The translations under genes were made by a program, and so were the position numbers. The notes beneath the pieces were generated by a model. It did no database searches. It was not told the DNA's origin and worked only from the letters and a program-made list of their open reading frames with translations. From assembly GCA_910588825.1 (NCBI GenBank), contig CAJURF010000002.1, positions 42,700 through 106,699 of the forward strand: a stretch of DNA of 64,000 nucleotides. Direction: 5' to 3'. This document shows, piece by piece, positions 43,801 through 51,411 of the stretch; the stretch's first letter is position 1, and each line of letters opens with the position of its first letter. This DNA comes from an uncultured Lachnospiraceae bacterium (GTDB taxonomy: Bacteria; Bacillota; Clostridia; Lachnospirales; Lachnospiraceae).

Positions 43801-44664
43801 GAAGGAACCTATGAGGACGGTCTGTACCATGCATCGAAGATTCATGTATGCAGCCACAAACTGGGACAGCCCACAGTATTTATCCCGGTATTCCCCGGTA
43901 CAAACTGTGAATATGACAGCACCAGGGCATTTACACGGGCAGGGGCCAGGGTGGAGACAAGGGTGTTTAAGAATCTGACAGCCTTGGATATCCGTGAGTC
44001 AGTGGCAGAATTTGAAAAAGCCATCGGACAAGCGCAGATGATCATGTTCCCAGGAGGCTTTTCCGCAGGTGATGAGCCGGACGGTTCTGCCAAATTCTTT
44101 GCCACGGCGTTCCAGAACGAAAAAATCAAGGAAGCCGTGCAGAAGCTTCTGGACGAAAGGGATGGGCTGGCACTGGGAATCTGCAACGGTTTCCAGGCGC
44201 TGATTAAACTGGGGCTGCTTCCCCACGGCAGAATCACAGGCCAGACAGAGGCTTCCCCCACATTGACTTACAATACTATCGGACGGCATATTTCCAAGAT
44301 GGTGTATACCAAAGTGGTATCGGACAAATCCCCATGGCTGGCCCAGGCAAAGCTGGGCGGCGTCTACTGCAATCCCGCATCCCATGGGGAAGGCCGGTTC
44401 GTGGCAGATTCCCAGTGGATAGAAAAGCTGTTCCTGAACGGCCAGGCCGCCACTCAGTACTGCAGTCCGGACGGGGAAGTGACCATGGATGAAACCTGGA
44501 ATGTGAATGGTTCCTATTACGCCATAGAGGGAATCTTAAGCCCCGACGGCCGGGTGCTGGGGAAAATGGCCCACAGCGAGCGCCGGGACGACGGCGTGGC
44601 CATCAATATCTATGGGGAACAGGATATGAGGATATTTGAGTCAGGGGTGGATTATTTTAAATAA
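40861..44664 (+). CDS. purL: Phosphoribosylformylglycinamidine synthase (single-chain type)
   Basis: 1267 aa, the large one-polypeptide form that carries synthetase and glutaminase together, instead of the PurL-PurQ-PurS complex of Bacillus. Motifs: HPTEIEPFGGAATCLGGAIR (about 341-360, in two parts HPTEIEPFGG and AATCLGGAIR), FGAGGVSVAIGELADGL, SIGGKDSMSGTF, and the C-terminal glutaminase with FPGTNCEYD, MFPGGFSAGDE and nucleophile LGICNGFQALI. It catalyses the fourth step of purine synthesis with glutamine and ATP. AAAGGAG precedes the ATG. No other pur genes are adjacent. Confidence 0.96.
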   Translation: MGNVRRVYVEKKSDFAIAARELQHEIGSYLGISGVSSVRVLTRYDVENISEDSFEKACHTVFAEPPVDSLYLEEFPVSPDARIFSVEYLPGQFDQRADSAVQCVQFLKEDEEPVIRSATTYIIEGKISDGEFESIKEHCINPVDSRETGLDKPKTLITKFDEPEDVKIMTGFCAMEEQELKSLYDSLGLAMTFRDFLHIQNYFNGQEHRDPAMTEIRVLDTYWSDHCRHTTFSTELKNIQFGQGDYRKPLVDTYERYLADRKELYGDRTDKSICLMDLALLAMKKLKAEGKLDDQEESEEINACSIIVPVDVDGKEEEWLINFKNETHNHPTEIEPFGGAATCLGGAIRDPLSGRTYVYQAMRVTGAADPTVSVKDTLKGKLPQKKLVRGAAAGYSSYGNQIGLATGYVKEIYHPDYVAKRMEIGAVLGAAPRRGVMRKSSEPGDRIILLGGRTGRDGCGGATGSSKVHTEASIETCGAEVQKGNAPTERKLQRMFRREEISKLIKKCNDFGAGGVSVAIGELADGLQVNLDLVPKKYAGLDGTEIAISESQERMAVVVDQKDVEKFLEFAREENLEAVCVAEVTEEPRLVLMWRGKKIVDISRAFLDTNGARQETEVSVDIPDSRENPFAKREDIADVRKKWLDTLADLNECSQKGLVEMFDSSIGAASVYMPYGGKYQLTETQAMAAKVPVLNGNTKTVTMMSYGFDPYVSSWSPYHGAVYAVVESVARIAAAGGDYRKIRFTFQEYFRRMTKDPRRWSQPFSALLGAYAAQLGFGLPSIGGKDSMSGTFNEIDVPPTLVSFAVDVAKQQDVITPELKRAGSKLIWVRAKKADYDLPDYEALKEQYGKLHQDIQAGRIVSAYALGRHGIAAAVSKMAFGNKMGVKVEHHVDARDLFAPGFGELVCEVSEGRVGELAVTYTQIGEVTDTGAIEYGNMQIPLSEALTAWTGTLENVFKTVSKASGQGSTSIHAPGAAPSEEGTYEDGLYHASKIHVCSHKLGQPTVFIPVFPGTNCEYDSTRAFTRAGARVETRVFKNLTALDIRESVAEFEKAIGQAQMIMFPGGFSAGDEPDGSAKFFATAFQNEKIKEAVQKLLDERDGLALGICNGFQALIKLGLLPHGRITGQTEASPTLTYNTIGRHISKMVYTKVVSDKSPWLAQAKLGGVYCNPASHGEGRFVADSQWIEKLFLNGQAATQYCSPDGEVTMDETWNVNGSYYAIEGILSPDGRVLGKMAHSERRDDGVAINIYGEQDMRIFESGVDYFK

Positions 44665-44673
44665 AAGAAAGAG

Positions 44674-46280
44674 ATGGTGATACGAAAAAAGAAACTTCCC
44701 ATAGGGATTGAAAGTTTTGATGAGATCAGGAAAGAAGATTTGGGAAAACTCTGAATATGAGTATGCTGGAACACTTTTTCTCACTGAATGGGAATAAAAG
44801 CATTTTTGACGGATTAAAAATTTCGAAAGAGACTGCGCTCTGTGAGGAATATATGGGAAAATATCCGGTTGTATCTATTTCCTTGAAGGGGATTGATGCA
44901 CTGAATTATGAAATGGCATTCCGGATGGGAGCCCGGACTGTAAGACGGACAGCGTCAAAAGTGCAGTATCTTTTGGAGAGTGATGCGTTAAGTGAGAGTG
45001 ATAAACTGGAATATCAGAGGCTTTTGGACAGCGATATGGACGAAGCCGCATTTTGTGACAGCTTGAGAATACTGTCAGAAATGTTGGAGAAGCATCATCA
45101 TGCAAAAGTTATCCTGCTGATTGACGAATATGATGTCCCGCTGGCAAAAGCCCATGCGAATGGATATTATGACCAGATGATCTCCTTGATCCGAAGTTTT
45201 CTTGGGGAGGCGCTGAAGACAAACAACAGCCTGAAATTAGCGGTGCTGGCCGGATGCCTTCGGATTTCAAAGGAGAGTATCTTTACTGAGCTTAATAACT
45301 TGAAGGCACGTTCTGTTACGGATGTACGGTTTGATGAGTATTTTGGATTCACAGACACAGAAGTAAAGACGCTTTTAGAGTATTACGGATATCCGGATAG
45401 TTATGAAATGACAAAGAAATGGTATAATGGATATCGTTTTGGCAATGTAGATGTATATTGTCCATGGGATGTTTTAAATTACTGTGATTCATTATTGGAT
45501 GATAGGGAAGCACAGCCGGAGGATTATTGGATTAATACCAGCAGCAATGAAGCAGTGAAAAGGTTTATCCAAGAGTCGGCAAATGCCACGACAAAACGGG
45601 AGATTGAGAGCCTGGCGGCAGGCGGGGTTGTTATGAAGGAAATTCATCAGGAACTCACATATCCGGAGATTTATGAGACAATAGACAATATCTGGAGCCT
45701 GCTCTTTACCACCGGTTATCTGACCCAGAGGGGAAAAGCAGAGGGACGGCAGATGAAACTGGCGATTCCCAATCTGGAAATCCGGGATATTTTTGTGACG
45801 CAGATCATGGAATTTTTTAAGGACAATGTCCGGGAAGACAGAGATACTCTGAACCGTTTCTGCGAGGCACTGCAAAATGGAGACCCAGAAAATGTAGAGA
45901 AGATTTTCACAGAATATTTAAAAAGAACCATCAGTATCCGGGATACGGCCGTAAGAACGGAAATGAAAGAGAACTTTTACCATGGAGTTTTACTTGGAAT
46001 ACTGGGAGTGAAGAACCGATGGGGTATTTCTTCCAATCGGGAAATGGGAGAGGGCTATGCGGATATCCTTGTGGAACCGGATACCGGAGATATGGGAATT
46101 ATCATAGAAGTGAAATATGCACATGACGGGAATCTGGATTCTGTCTGTAAGAAAGCCTTGAAACAGATAGAATATACAAAATATGAGGATGACTTGGAAG
46201 ATGACGGGATAGAGAACATCCTGAAATATGGGATTGCCTGCTATAAAAAGCGGTGCAGGGTTATGCTGGCACAAAGATAA
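44674..46280 (+). pseudogene. AAA-ATPase-like / PD-(D/E)XK family protein, broken by an internal deletion
   Basis: The frame from ATG 44674 reads RKKKLPIGIESFDEIRKEDL, a typical N terminus of the pfam09820-type family, then stops at 44755. The rest continues in another frame, as FGKTLNMSMLEHFFSLNG, from within the P-loop GRPRRFGKT. About 30 codons, including YVDKT and most of the Walker A, are missing, with a frame change. The remaining 507 codons (internal start at 44757) retain LLIDEYDVPLAKA (Walker B/sensor) and a C-terminal nuclease motif GYADILVEPDTGDMGIIIEVKY. Compare the intact paralogue at 47906. A truncated product without an ATP site may still be made. Confidence 0.8.
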
Positions 46281-46300
46281 AAAATATAGCGGATAAGGAA

Positions 46301-46388
46301 GGAACTGTTAAACAATTAATCTTTGCATATAACGCAGTATAAATTTTCTTATACTGTTTCATATGCAAAGTTAATTCTTAACAGTTCC
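46301..46388. repeat. 88-bp palindromic element (MITE-like)
   Basis: Left arm from GGAACTGTTAA through CTTTGCATAT and CAGTATAA; right arm TTATACTG, ATATGCAAAG, TTAACAGTTCC mirrors it with a few mismatches around a 6-nt loop. It lies between the decayed ATPase gene and the convergent rRNA methyltransferase gene. No transposase or long T-run, so it is more like a miniature inverted-repeat element than a terminator, though it could act as one in both directions. Confidence 0.75.
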
Positions 46389-46421
46389 TAATTTTACTGG
46401 TGAAAGTCCAGTCACAGGTAT

Positions 46422-47825
46422 TTACCGCCAGCCCCTGGGGTACTTATTTTTAAACGTGCCATTCACCAGCTTTCCCCAGCCCAGAGGGAACCCATCCGCA
46501 CAGAGAACACCCCAGCCAGAGGCCATACTGCATTCGCCCGGGGCAGATACAATGGTTTCCCCATGGAGATAGCTGGGAATGCGTGCATCCTGGCAGGGGA
46601 TGTTCATATGGGCAGGAGGCAGTTCTTTTAATGCTAGAGCCAGGGGCTGGCTGGGTTCGAAACGGTTTTTCTTCAGCTCGCCCAGGAAAAGGCCGTTTCT
46701 CAGAAAATGCAGTCCGGAGACTTTGGGCAGTCCATCCGGCAGCAGATAGGCTCTGTCTTCTCTGATTTCCAACCGCTCCCAGTCAAAGTCTGCGGTCAAA
46801 AAAGCAGTCAATGGCTGGAGAAAATCTTCCAGAAGAAGTCTCTGGGGGCGTGGGAGTTTCCTGTTTTTTGAAGTCCTGGGAGATGGTCTGCTGTTTTGTG
46901 CCCCCGCCCCTTTCTTATAAAAAAGTGCCAGAAAATGTCCCTCTCCCTGGACTTTATGGGGCCAGAGGCGCAGACAGCGGCTTAACCGGGGGTCCTGATT
47001 TCCCCATTGAGGATTGCCGGGGGAAAAGCCGTGGGTTTCTGGTAACTGTTTCAGATCCATTTCTGGAAAATGGTCCAGTACATAGGACACAGCCCCTTCA
47101 TTTTCTATGGGGGCGAAGGTGCAGGTGGAGTACATAAGCAGGCCGCCGGGTGAGAGCATGTGGACTGCCTGGGCTAAAATTTCCCGTTGAAGTCTGGCAC
47201 AGGATTCTGATTTATCCGTGCTCCAGGTCTTTACTGCCGCAGGCTCTTTGCGGAACATGCCTTCTCCGGAACAGGGGGCGTCCACCAGAATCTTATCAAA
47301 GAAATCAGGGAATGTGCCTGCCAGCCGCTGGGGAGTTTCGTTGGTGACAAAACTGTTGGAGATGCCCAGCAGTTCCAGATTGCGAAGCAGAGCTTTACAA
47401 CGGGAGGAGTCGGCGTCGTTGGCAGTGAGAAGCCCCTTTCCCCTCAGACGGGCGCCCAATTCGGTGGCTTTCCCCCCAGGGGCTGCACACAAGTCCAGAA
47501 CCCGGTCCCCGGGGCTGACAGAAAGAAGGGCTGCCGGGGCCATGGCGCTGGGCTCCTGGAGATAATACAGACCGCAGCGGTAAAAAGGGTGCTGAGCCGG
47601 GCGGACGTCCGGCGGGTAATAAAAACCATTATCAGTCCAGGGAATGGGTTCCAGGGGAAACGGAGAGATTTTGAGAAAATCCTCCGGGGAAATCTTCAGC
47701 GTATTCAGCCGGAGTCCCTGCCTGCGGGGATTTTCGTAGCTGGCAAGAAAGTCCGGATATTCTGCGCCCAGCATGGATTCCATGCGGGACAGGAAAGCCT
47801 GGGGAAGCTGTGTTGTGGAATGCAT
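46422..47825 (-). CDS. RsmF/RsmB-family rRNA (cytosine-5) methyltransferase
   Basis: 467 aa. N-terminal family segment MESMLGAEYPDFLASY, SAM-binding DLCAAPGGKATELGARLRG (about 112-130), VDAPCSGEGMFRKEP (catalytic PC) and YSTCTFAPIENEGAV (second catalytic Cys). The C-terminal extension (about 310-467) resembles the PUA-like domain of RsmF and of Gram-positive relatives. It likely methylates a cytosine in 16S rRNA; exact position not readable. GGAGG precedes the ATG. Confidence 0.9.
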   Translation of the reverse strand: MHSTTQLPQAFLSRMESMLGAEYPDFLASYENPRRQGLRLNTLKISPEDFLKISPFPLEPIPWTDNGFYYPPDVRPAQHPFYRCGLYYLQEPSAMAPAALLSVSPGDRVLDLCAAPGGKATELGARLRGKGLLTANDADSSRCKALLRNLELLGISNSFVTNETPQRLAGTFPDFFDKILVDAPCSGEGMFRKEPAAVKTWSTDKSESCARLQREILAQAVHMLSPGGLLMYSTCTFAPIENEGAVSYVLDHFPEMDLKQLPETHGFSPGNPQWGNQDPRLSRCLRLWPHKVQGEGHFLALFYKKGAGAQNSRPSPRTSKNRKLPRPQRLLLEDFLQPLTAFLTADFDWERLEIREDRAYLLPDGLPKVSGLHFLRNGLFLGELKKNRFEPSQPLALALKELPPAHMNIPCQDARIPSYLHGETIVSAPGECSMASGWGVLCADGFPLGWGKLVNGTFKNKYPRGWR

Positions 47826-47905
47826 AGTGGTGACCTCCGTGTGTTAGAAAATGTATGTAAATAGACCCGAGAGTCAAATGGCATAGGCTGTTTACATACA
47901 GTTCT

Positions 47906-49483
47906 TTAGATTTTAATATATTTCTCAATGACACATTCGTGCTTCTTTTTCTTGGTATGATAATGAATTCCCACTAAAAGAATATCTCCGGTGTATGATT
48001 CTATCCACGAGGTATATTGCTTGTCTTTGATCTGCCGGATGGCACCTTGGGCAGATTTGTTCCATTTCAATTCGATAACCAGTGCTGGGCGGTTGATATT
48101 CCGTTTGGGAAGATAAACCACATCCGCGAATCCTTTGCCAGAGGGAAGTTCCATGATAGGATTTAAGTAATAGGCTTTGGCGCTGTAATAGGCAATGAGG
48201 ATTGTACAGGTCAGTGAGTTTTCGTTATTATATTTCAGCAGAGAGGCAGTTTCACTGTGGATTTTTGCCATGCCCTCAGCCACGGCATTTTCATCTAATG
48301 CCCATGTACTGTCTAATAGAGTTTTAGAATGGTTCAGAGCCTGCATCAGTCCGCCCCAGTGGGGCTCGTCTACTACATTTAAAAATTCCTGGATAATCTC
48401 CTGGTTGGGGATGAAGACTTCGTCTGTATCCTCATCAAAAGTTAAATAGCCAAGATGAAGCAGGAGTGTGAGAATATCATCCTTTGTAGAAAATGTGGCC
48501 ATATCGTTTTGAAATTTTCGTGTATTAATTTTACAACGGGCACCGCCCAGCATTTGAATAATGGTTTCTTTCATGCCGTCAAAATCCATGTTGATATAGA
48601 ATTTCAGCGCTTCATAGGTTTCCGTGCCAGTCCAGTAGCTTTTGACCCGGCCCCTTCTTACTGCGTCAACCACTGACTTGGGATTGTAAATATGCGAGTT
48701 GTTCAGCAGATAACCATCGTACCATCTTTGAAGCTGAGAAAATTTCACATTTCTTCCAGAGCACAGCCCCTGGACTTCTTTTTCAGTAAATCCGAAAAAG
48801 CCGGATAATTCAGCAGGGTCAATCATAGAATATTCGTCAAAAATATTAATTGCGGAATGCTCACCGTACTTTTTGATTGGGAGGATTCCTGTCATATATG
48901 CCAATGCAGTGTAATCGGAGCCTTTAAAAAGACCCCTGAGAAAATTCAGATATTTCTCCTGGATTTCCTGATTATTTTTCTGAAAACGAAATACGCAGTC
49001 CCATTCATCAATTATGAAAATGAACTGCTGTGCAGTCTGGTTAAAAATTTGATCCAGGGCTGTTTTAAGCCGTGTACAAGTGTCCAATCCTGTACATTCC
49101 GGAAATGTTTCAATCAGTTCCCTGACCACGTTTTTCTCGATCTCATGAATAAAATGCTTTCGGTCATCTTCTGTTTCCAGAAAACGCTGGATATCCAGCC
49201 GGATTACATTGTGCTGGTTCAAATGGGCGGGGAAAGATTCCTGGCAGCTGGCTTTGAGTCCAAAAAACAGGCCGGAGGAATCACAGCCTTTGCTGTAATA
49301 TGCCGCAAGCATATCAGCAGCCATTGTCTTTCCAAAACGCCGGGGACGGCTGACACATATGTTTTTTTGTTTTGTGTTTAATACACTGTTTACATATGAA
49401 ATTAATTCACTTTTGTCTACATAAATTTGAGAATTTACAGCTTCTTTAAAAGCAGTATTTCCCGGATTCACATAAATTCCCAT
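47906..49483 (-). CDS. AAA-ATPase-like / PD-(D/E)XK nuclease family protein (intact paralogue)
   Basis: 525 aa from the ATG at 49483 (AAGGAGG 9 nt upstream; the ORF extends to 49555). The pfam09820-type core shows IYVDKSELISYV, the P-loop VSRPRRFGKTMAADMLAAYY (about 41-60), IIDEWDCVFRF (about 144-154) and LSGFFGFTEKEVQGLC. The C-terminal domain has GFADVVYLPKRNINRPALVI followed by ELKWNKS, a PD-(D/E)XK nuclease-like motif (DVVYLP...ELKW). These genes are abundant in Lachnospiraceae and Bacteroidales; function is unknown, possibly mobile or defence-related. It is 1.6 kb from a broken sister gene. Confidence 0.85.
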   Translation of the reverse strand: MGIYVNPGNTAFKEAVNSQIYVDKSELISYVNSVLNTKQKNICVSRPRRFGKTMAADMLAAYYSKGCDSSGLFFGLKASCQESFPAHLNQHNVIRLDIQRFLETEDDRKHFIHEIEKNVVRELIETFPECTGLDTCTRLKTALDQIFNQTAQQFIFIIDEWDCVFRFQKNNQEIQEKYLNFLRGLFKGSDYTALAYMTGILPIKKYGEHSAINIFDEYSMIDPAELSGFFGFTEKEVQGLCSGRNVKFSQLQRWYDGYLLNNSHIYNPKSVVDAVRRGRVKSYWTGTETYEALKFYINMDFDGMKETIIQMLGGARCKINTRKFQNDMATFSTKDDILTLLLHLGYLTFDEDTDEVFIPNQEIIQEFLNVVDEPHWGGLMQALNHSKTLLDSTWALDENAVAEGMAKIHSETASLLKYNNENSLTCTILIAYYSAKAYYLNPIMELPSGKGFADVVYLPKRNINRPALVIELKWNKSAQGAIRQIKDKQYTSWIESYTGDILLVGIHYHTKKKKHECVIEKYIKI

Positions 49484-49606
49484 ATACAGCCGCCTCCTTG
49501 CTTGGAAATACCCTGCTGTATCAATTAACCGTTCCTGCTCCTGGTTGAACAGCATAAGGCCATTGTAGAAATTTTTTAAATTTTAGGGATGTAATGAACG
49601 TTTGAT

Positions 49607-49705
49607 GTTATACTCAAGAGCATACGTATTTGCCAAATGATTTGCTGTTTTACTTGAAACAGTTGAATGCCTGCTGGCAAATCATTTTGGCTCACGGGTA
49701 TATAG
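49607..49705. repeat. Palindromic repeat element sharing 41 bp with the truncated GNAT gene
   Basis: The left part (49607-49647, GTTATACTCAAGAGCATACG then TATTTGCCAAATGATTTGCTG) is repeated in inverted orientation at 63466-63506 with one mismatch. The right part of this copy (GCAAATCATTTTGGCTC, GGGTATA) mirrors the left, making an imperfect ~95-bp palindrome. It lies in the 318-nt gap between the AAA-ATPase and decarboxylase genes. Apart from this, the gap holds only AT-rich sequence. Confidence 0.75.
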
Positions 49706-49801
49706 TCATAATATCACAGGAAAAATATCCATTCAAGTGAAAGAGTATATTTCGAGTTGTTTTGTGACGCAGTTTACTAGATTTTAGAACAGGCGGTTTA
49801 C

Positions 49802-51262
49802 ATGGAATTTTTATATCAAAAACTAAAAGAATACCATCAGAAAAATATTTACCCATTTCATATGCCAGGGCATAAACGAAATGAAGATGCAGTGGAGTTT
49901 CAGCCAAAACTGACAGAAGATATCACAGAGATTGACGGATTTGATTATCTCCACCGTCCCACAGGGATTTTACAGGAGTCCCAGGCCGCTGCGGCTGAGC
50001 TTTACCAAGCGGAGGAGACCTATTATTGTGTGAACGGGAGCACTGGGGCCCTGCTGGCGGCGATTGCTGCCTGTACTGCGCCCGGCGGCGCCATACTGAT
50101 GGCAAGAAACTGCCACCAGTCCGTTTATCACGGTGTCTGTCTGAGCGGGGTGGAAAATTATTATGTATACCCAGAGCTCCTTTCTTCTTATGACATCCAT
50201 GGCGCAGTGATGCCAGAGAAAGTGGAAGCGGCCCTGTCTGCCCATCCCCGTGTACAGGCGGTGGTGATCACTTCACCTACCTATGACGGGGTGGTGTCCT
50301 CTGTGGGAGAAATTGCGGAAATTGTCCATCGCCGGGGAGTGCCTCTGATTGTGGACGAGGCCCACGGGGCACATTTTCCATTTCACGATTACTTTCCCCA
50401 TTCAGCGCTGGAGCAGGGGGCGGATGTGGTGGTGCACAGTCTGCACAAGACCCTTCCGGCTTTGACACAGACTGCCCTTTTACATGTGCAGGGGAAATTG
50501 GCGGACAGGGAGCGGATACACCGCTATATGGGCATGTACCAGACCAGCAGTCCGTCCTATCTGTTAATGGGGAGCATAGACAGCTGTATCAGGAATTTAC
50601 AGCGTTCGGGAAAAGCCTTTTTTGAAAAATATGTGGAACGGTTAGAAGGGCTGCGTGGCAGATTGTCAGGACTGGAGTATATTCAGCTGGCAGGGGAGGA
50701 TTTGTATCAAAATAAAGCAGTGTGGGATCTGGACCGTTCCAAGCTGCTTTTGTGCGTGCGGGCAGAGGGAGCAGGCGGTCATCAATTATATGAGCTGTTG
50801 TTAAAAAAATATGGCCTTCAGATGGAGATGGAGGCGAAAACATACGTATTGGGAATGACCAGCCCGGCAGATACAAAAGATGGGTACGATCGCCTGTGCC
50901 GGGCATTGGAAGACATAGAACGCGAATGGCGGGTGGAGGGTAGAGCTTTGAGAAAGCCGGAGGAGGAATCCGCACTCAACTGGCAGGAAACTGTTGTGCT
51001 GGCAAAAAAAGTCCTGTCAATCAGCGATGCTATGGCCCGGCCGCGGATGCTGGTTCCTTTTGAGCAGAGTGAAGGATGCATTGCAGGAGAGTTTCTTCAT
51101 TTGTATCCCCCGGGAGTTCCCCTGGCAGTGCCGGGGGAACAGATTACACAGAAACTTTTGGACACTGTGGCGGCCTGCAGGGATGCCGGTCTGGAGGTCC
51201 GGGGGCTTGCCGGGGAATGTGGGGAGATGATGCGGGTTTGTTCTATAGGAGAGAACAGTTAA
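49802..51262 (+). CDS. Orn/Lys/Arg decarboxylase family protein
   Basis: 486 aa fold-type I PLP enzyme. The N terminus has YPFHMPGHKRNEDAVEF, a hallmark of the family; PLP-binding includes VNGSTGALLAAI, LIVDEAHGAHFPFH (about 180-193) and the lysine segment VVHSLHKTLPALTQTALLH (about 210-228). The short form lacks the wing domain of E. coli CadA/SpeF and matches the Bacillus SpeA/YaaO size. It would make a polyamine from a basic amino acid, but which cannot be read. The ribosome binding site (AGGCGG) is weak. Convergence or pairing with neighbours is absent. Confidence 0.9.
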   Translation: MEFLYQKLKEYHQKNIYPFHMPGHKRNEDAVEFQPKLTEDITEIDGFDYLHRPTGILQESQAAAAELYQAEETYYCVNGSTGALLAAIAACTAPGGAILMARNCHQSVYHGVCLSGVENYYVYPELLSSYDIHGAVMPEKVEAALSAHPRVQAVVITSPTYDGVVSSVGEIAEIVHRRGVPLIVDEAHGAHFPFHDYFPHSALEQGADVVVHSLHKTLPALTQTALLHVQGKLADRERIHRYMGMYQTSSPSYLLMGSIDSCIRNLQRSGKAFFEKYVERLEGLRGRLSGLEYIQLAGEDLYQNKAVWDLDRSKLLLCVRAEGAGGHQLYELLLKKYGLQMEMEAKTYVLGMTSPADTKDGYDRLCRALEDIEREWRVEGRALRKPEEESALNWQETVVLAKKVLSISDAMARPRMLVPFEQSEGCIAGEFLHLYPPGVPLAVPGEQITQKLLDTVAACRDAGLEVRGLAGECGEMMRVCSIGENS

Positions 51263-51315
51263 GGGAGATAAGCGTGCAGATTTGATGAAACTGAATAATA
51301 AAATACATTATATTA

Positions 51316-51344
51316 TTGCATAATTGTTCGTAAAATGCTATCAT
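51316..51344 (+). promoter_or_regulatory. Promoter of the cas operon
   Basis: TTGCAT (51316-51321), 17-nt spacer, TATCAT (51339-51344) in an AT-rich leader about 68 nt before cas3. GCAT...ATGC (51318-51338) flanks the spacer as a small inverted repeat that could be an operator. Confidence 0.6.
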
Positions 51345-51411
51345 TAAATATAATTAGGAAAAAGTAGATAAAATTATGACAAATGCACAATAAAAAGGAA
51401 AAGTTATTAAA

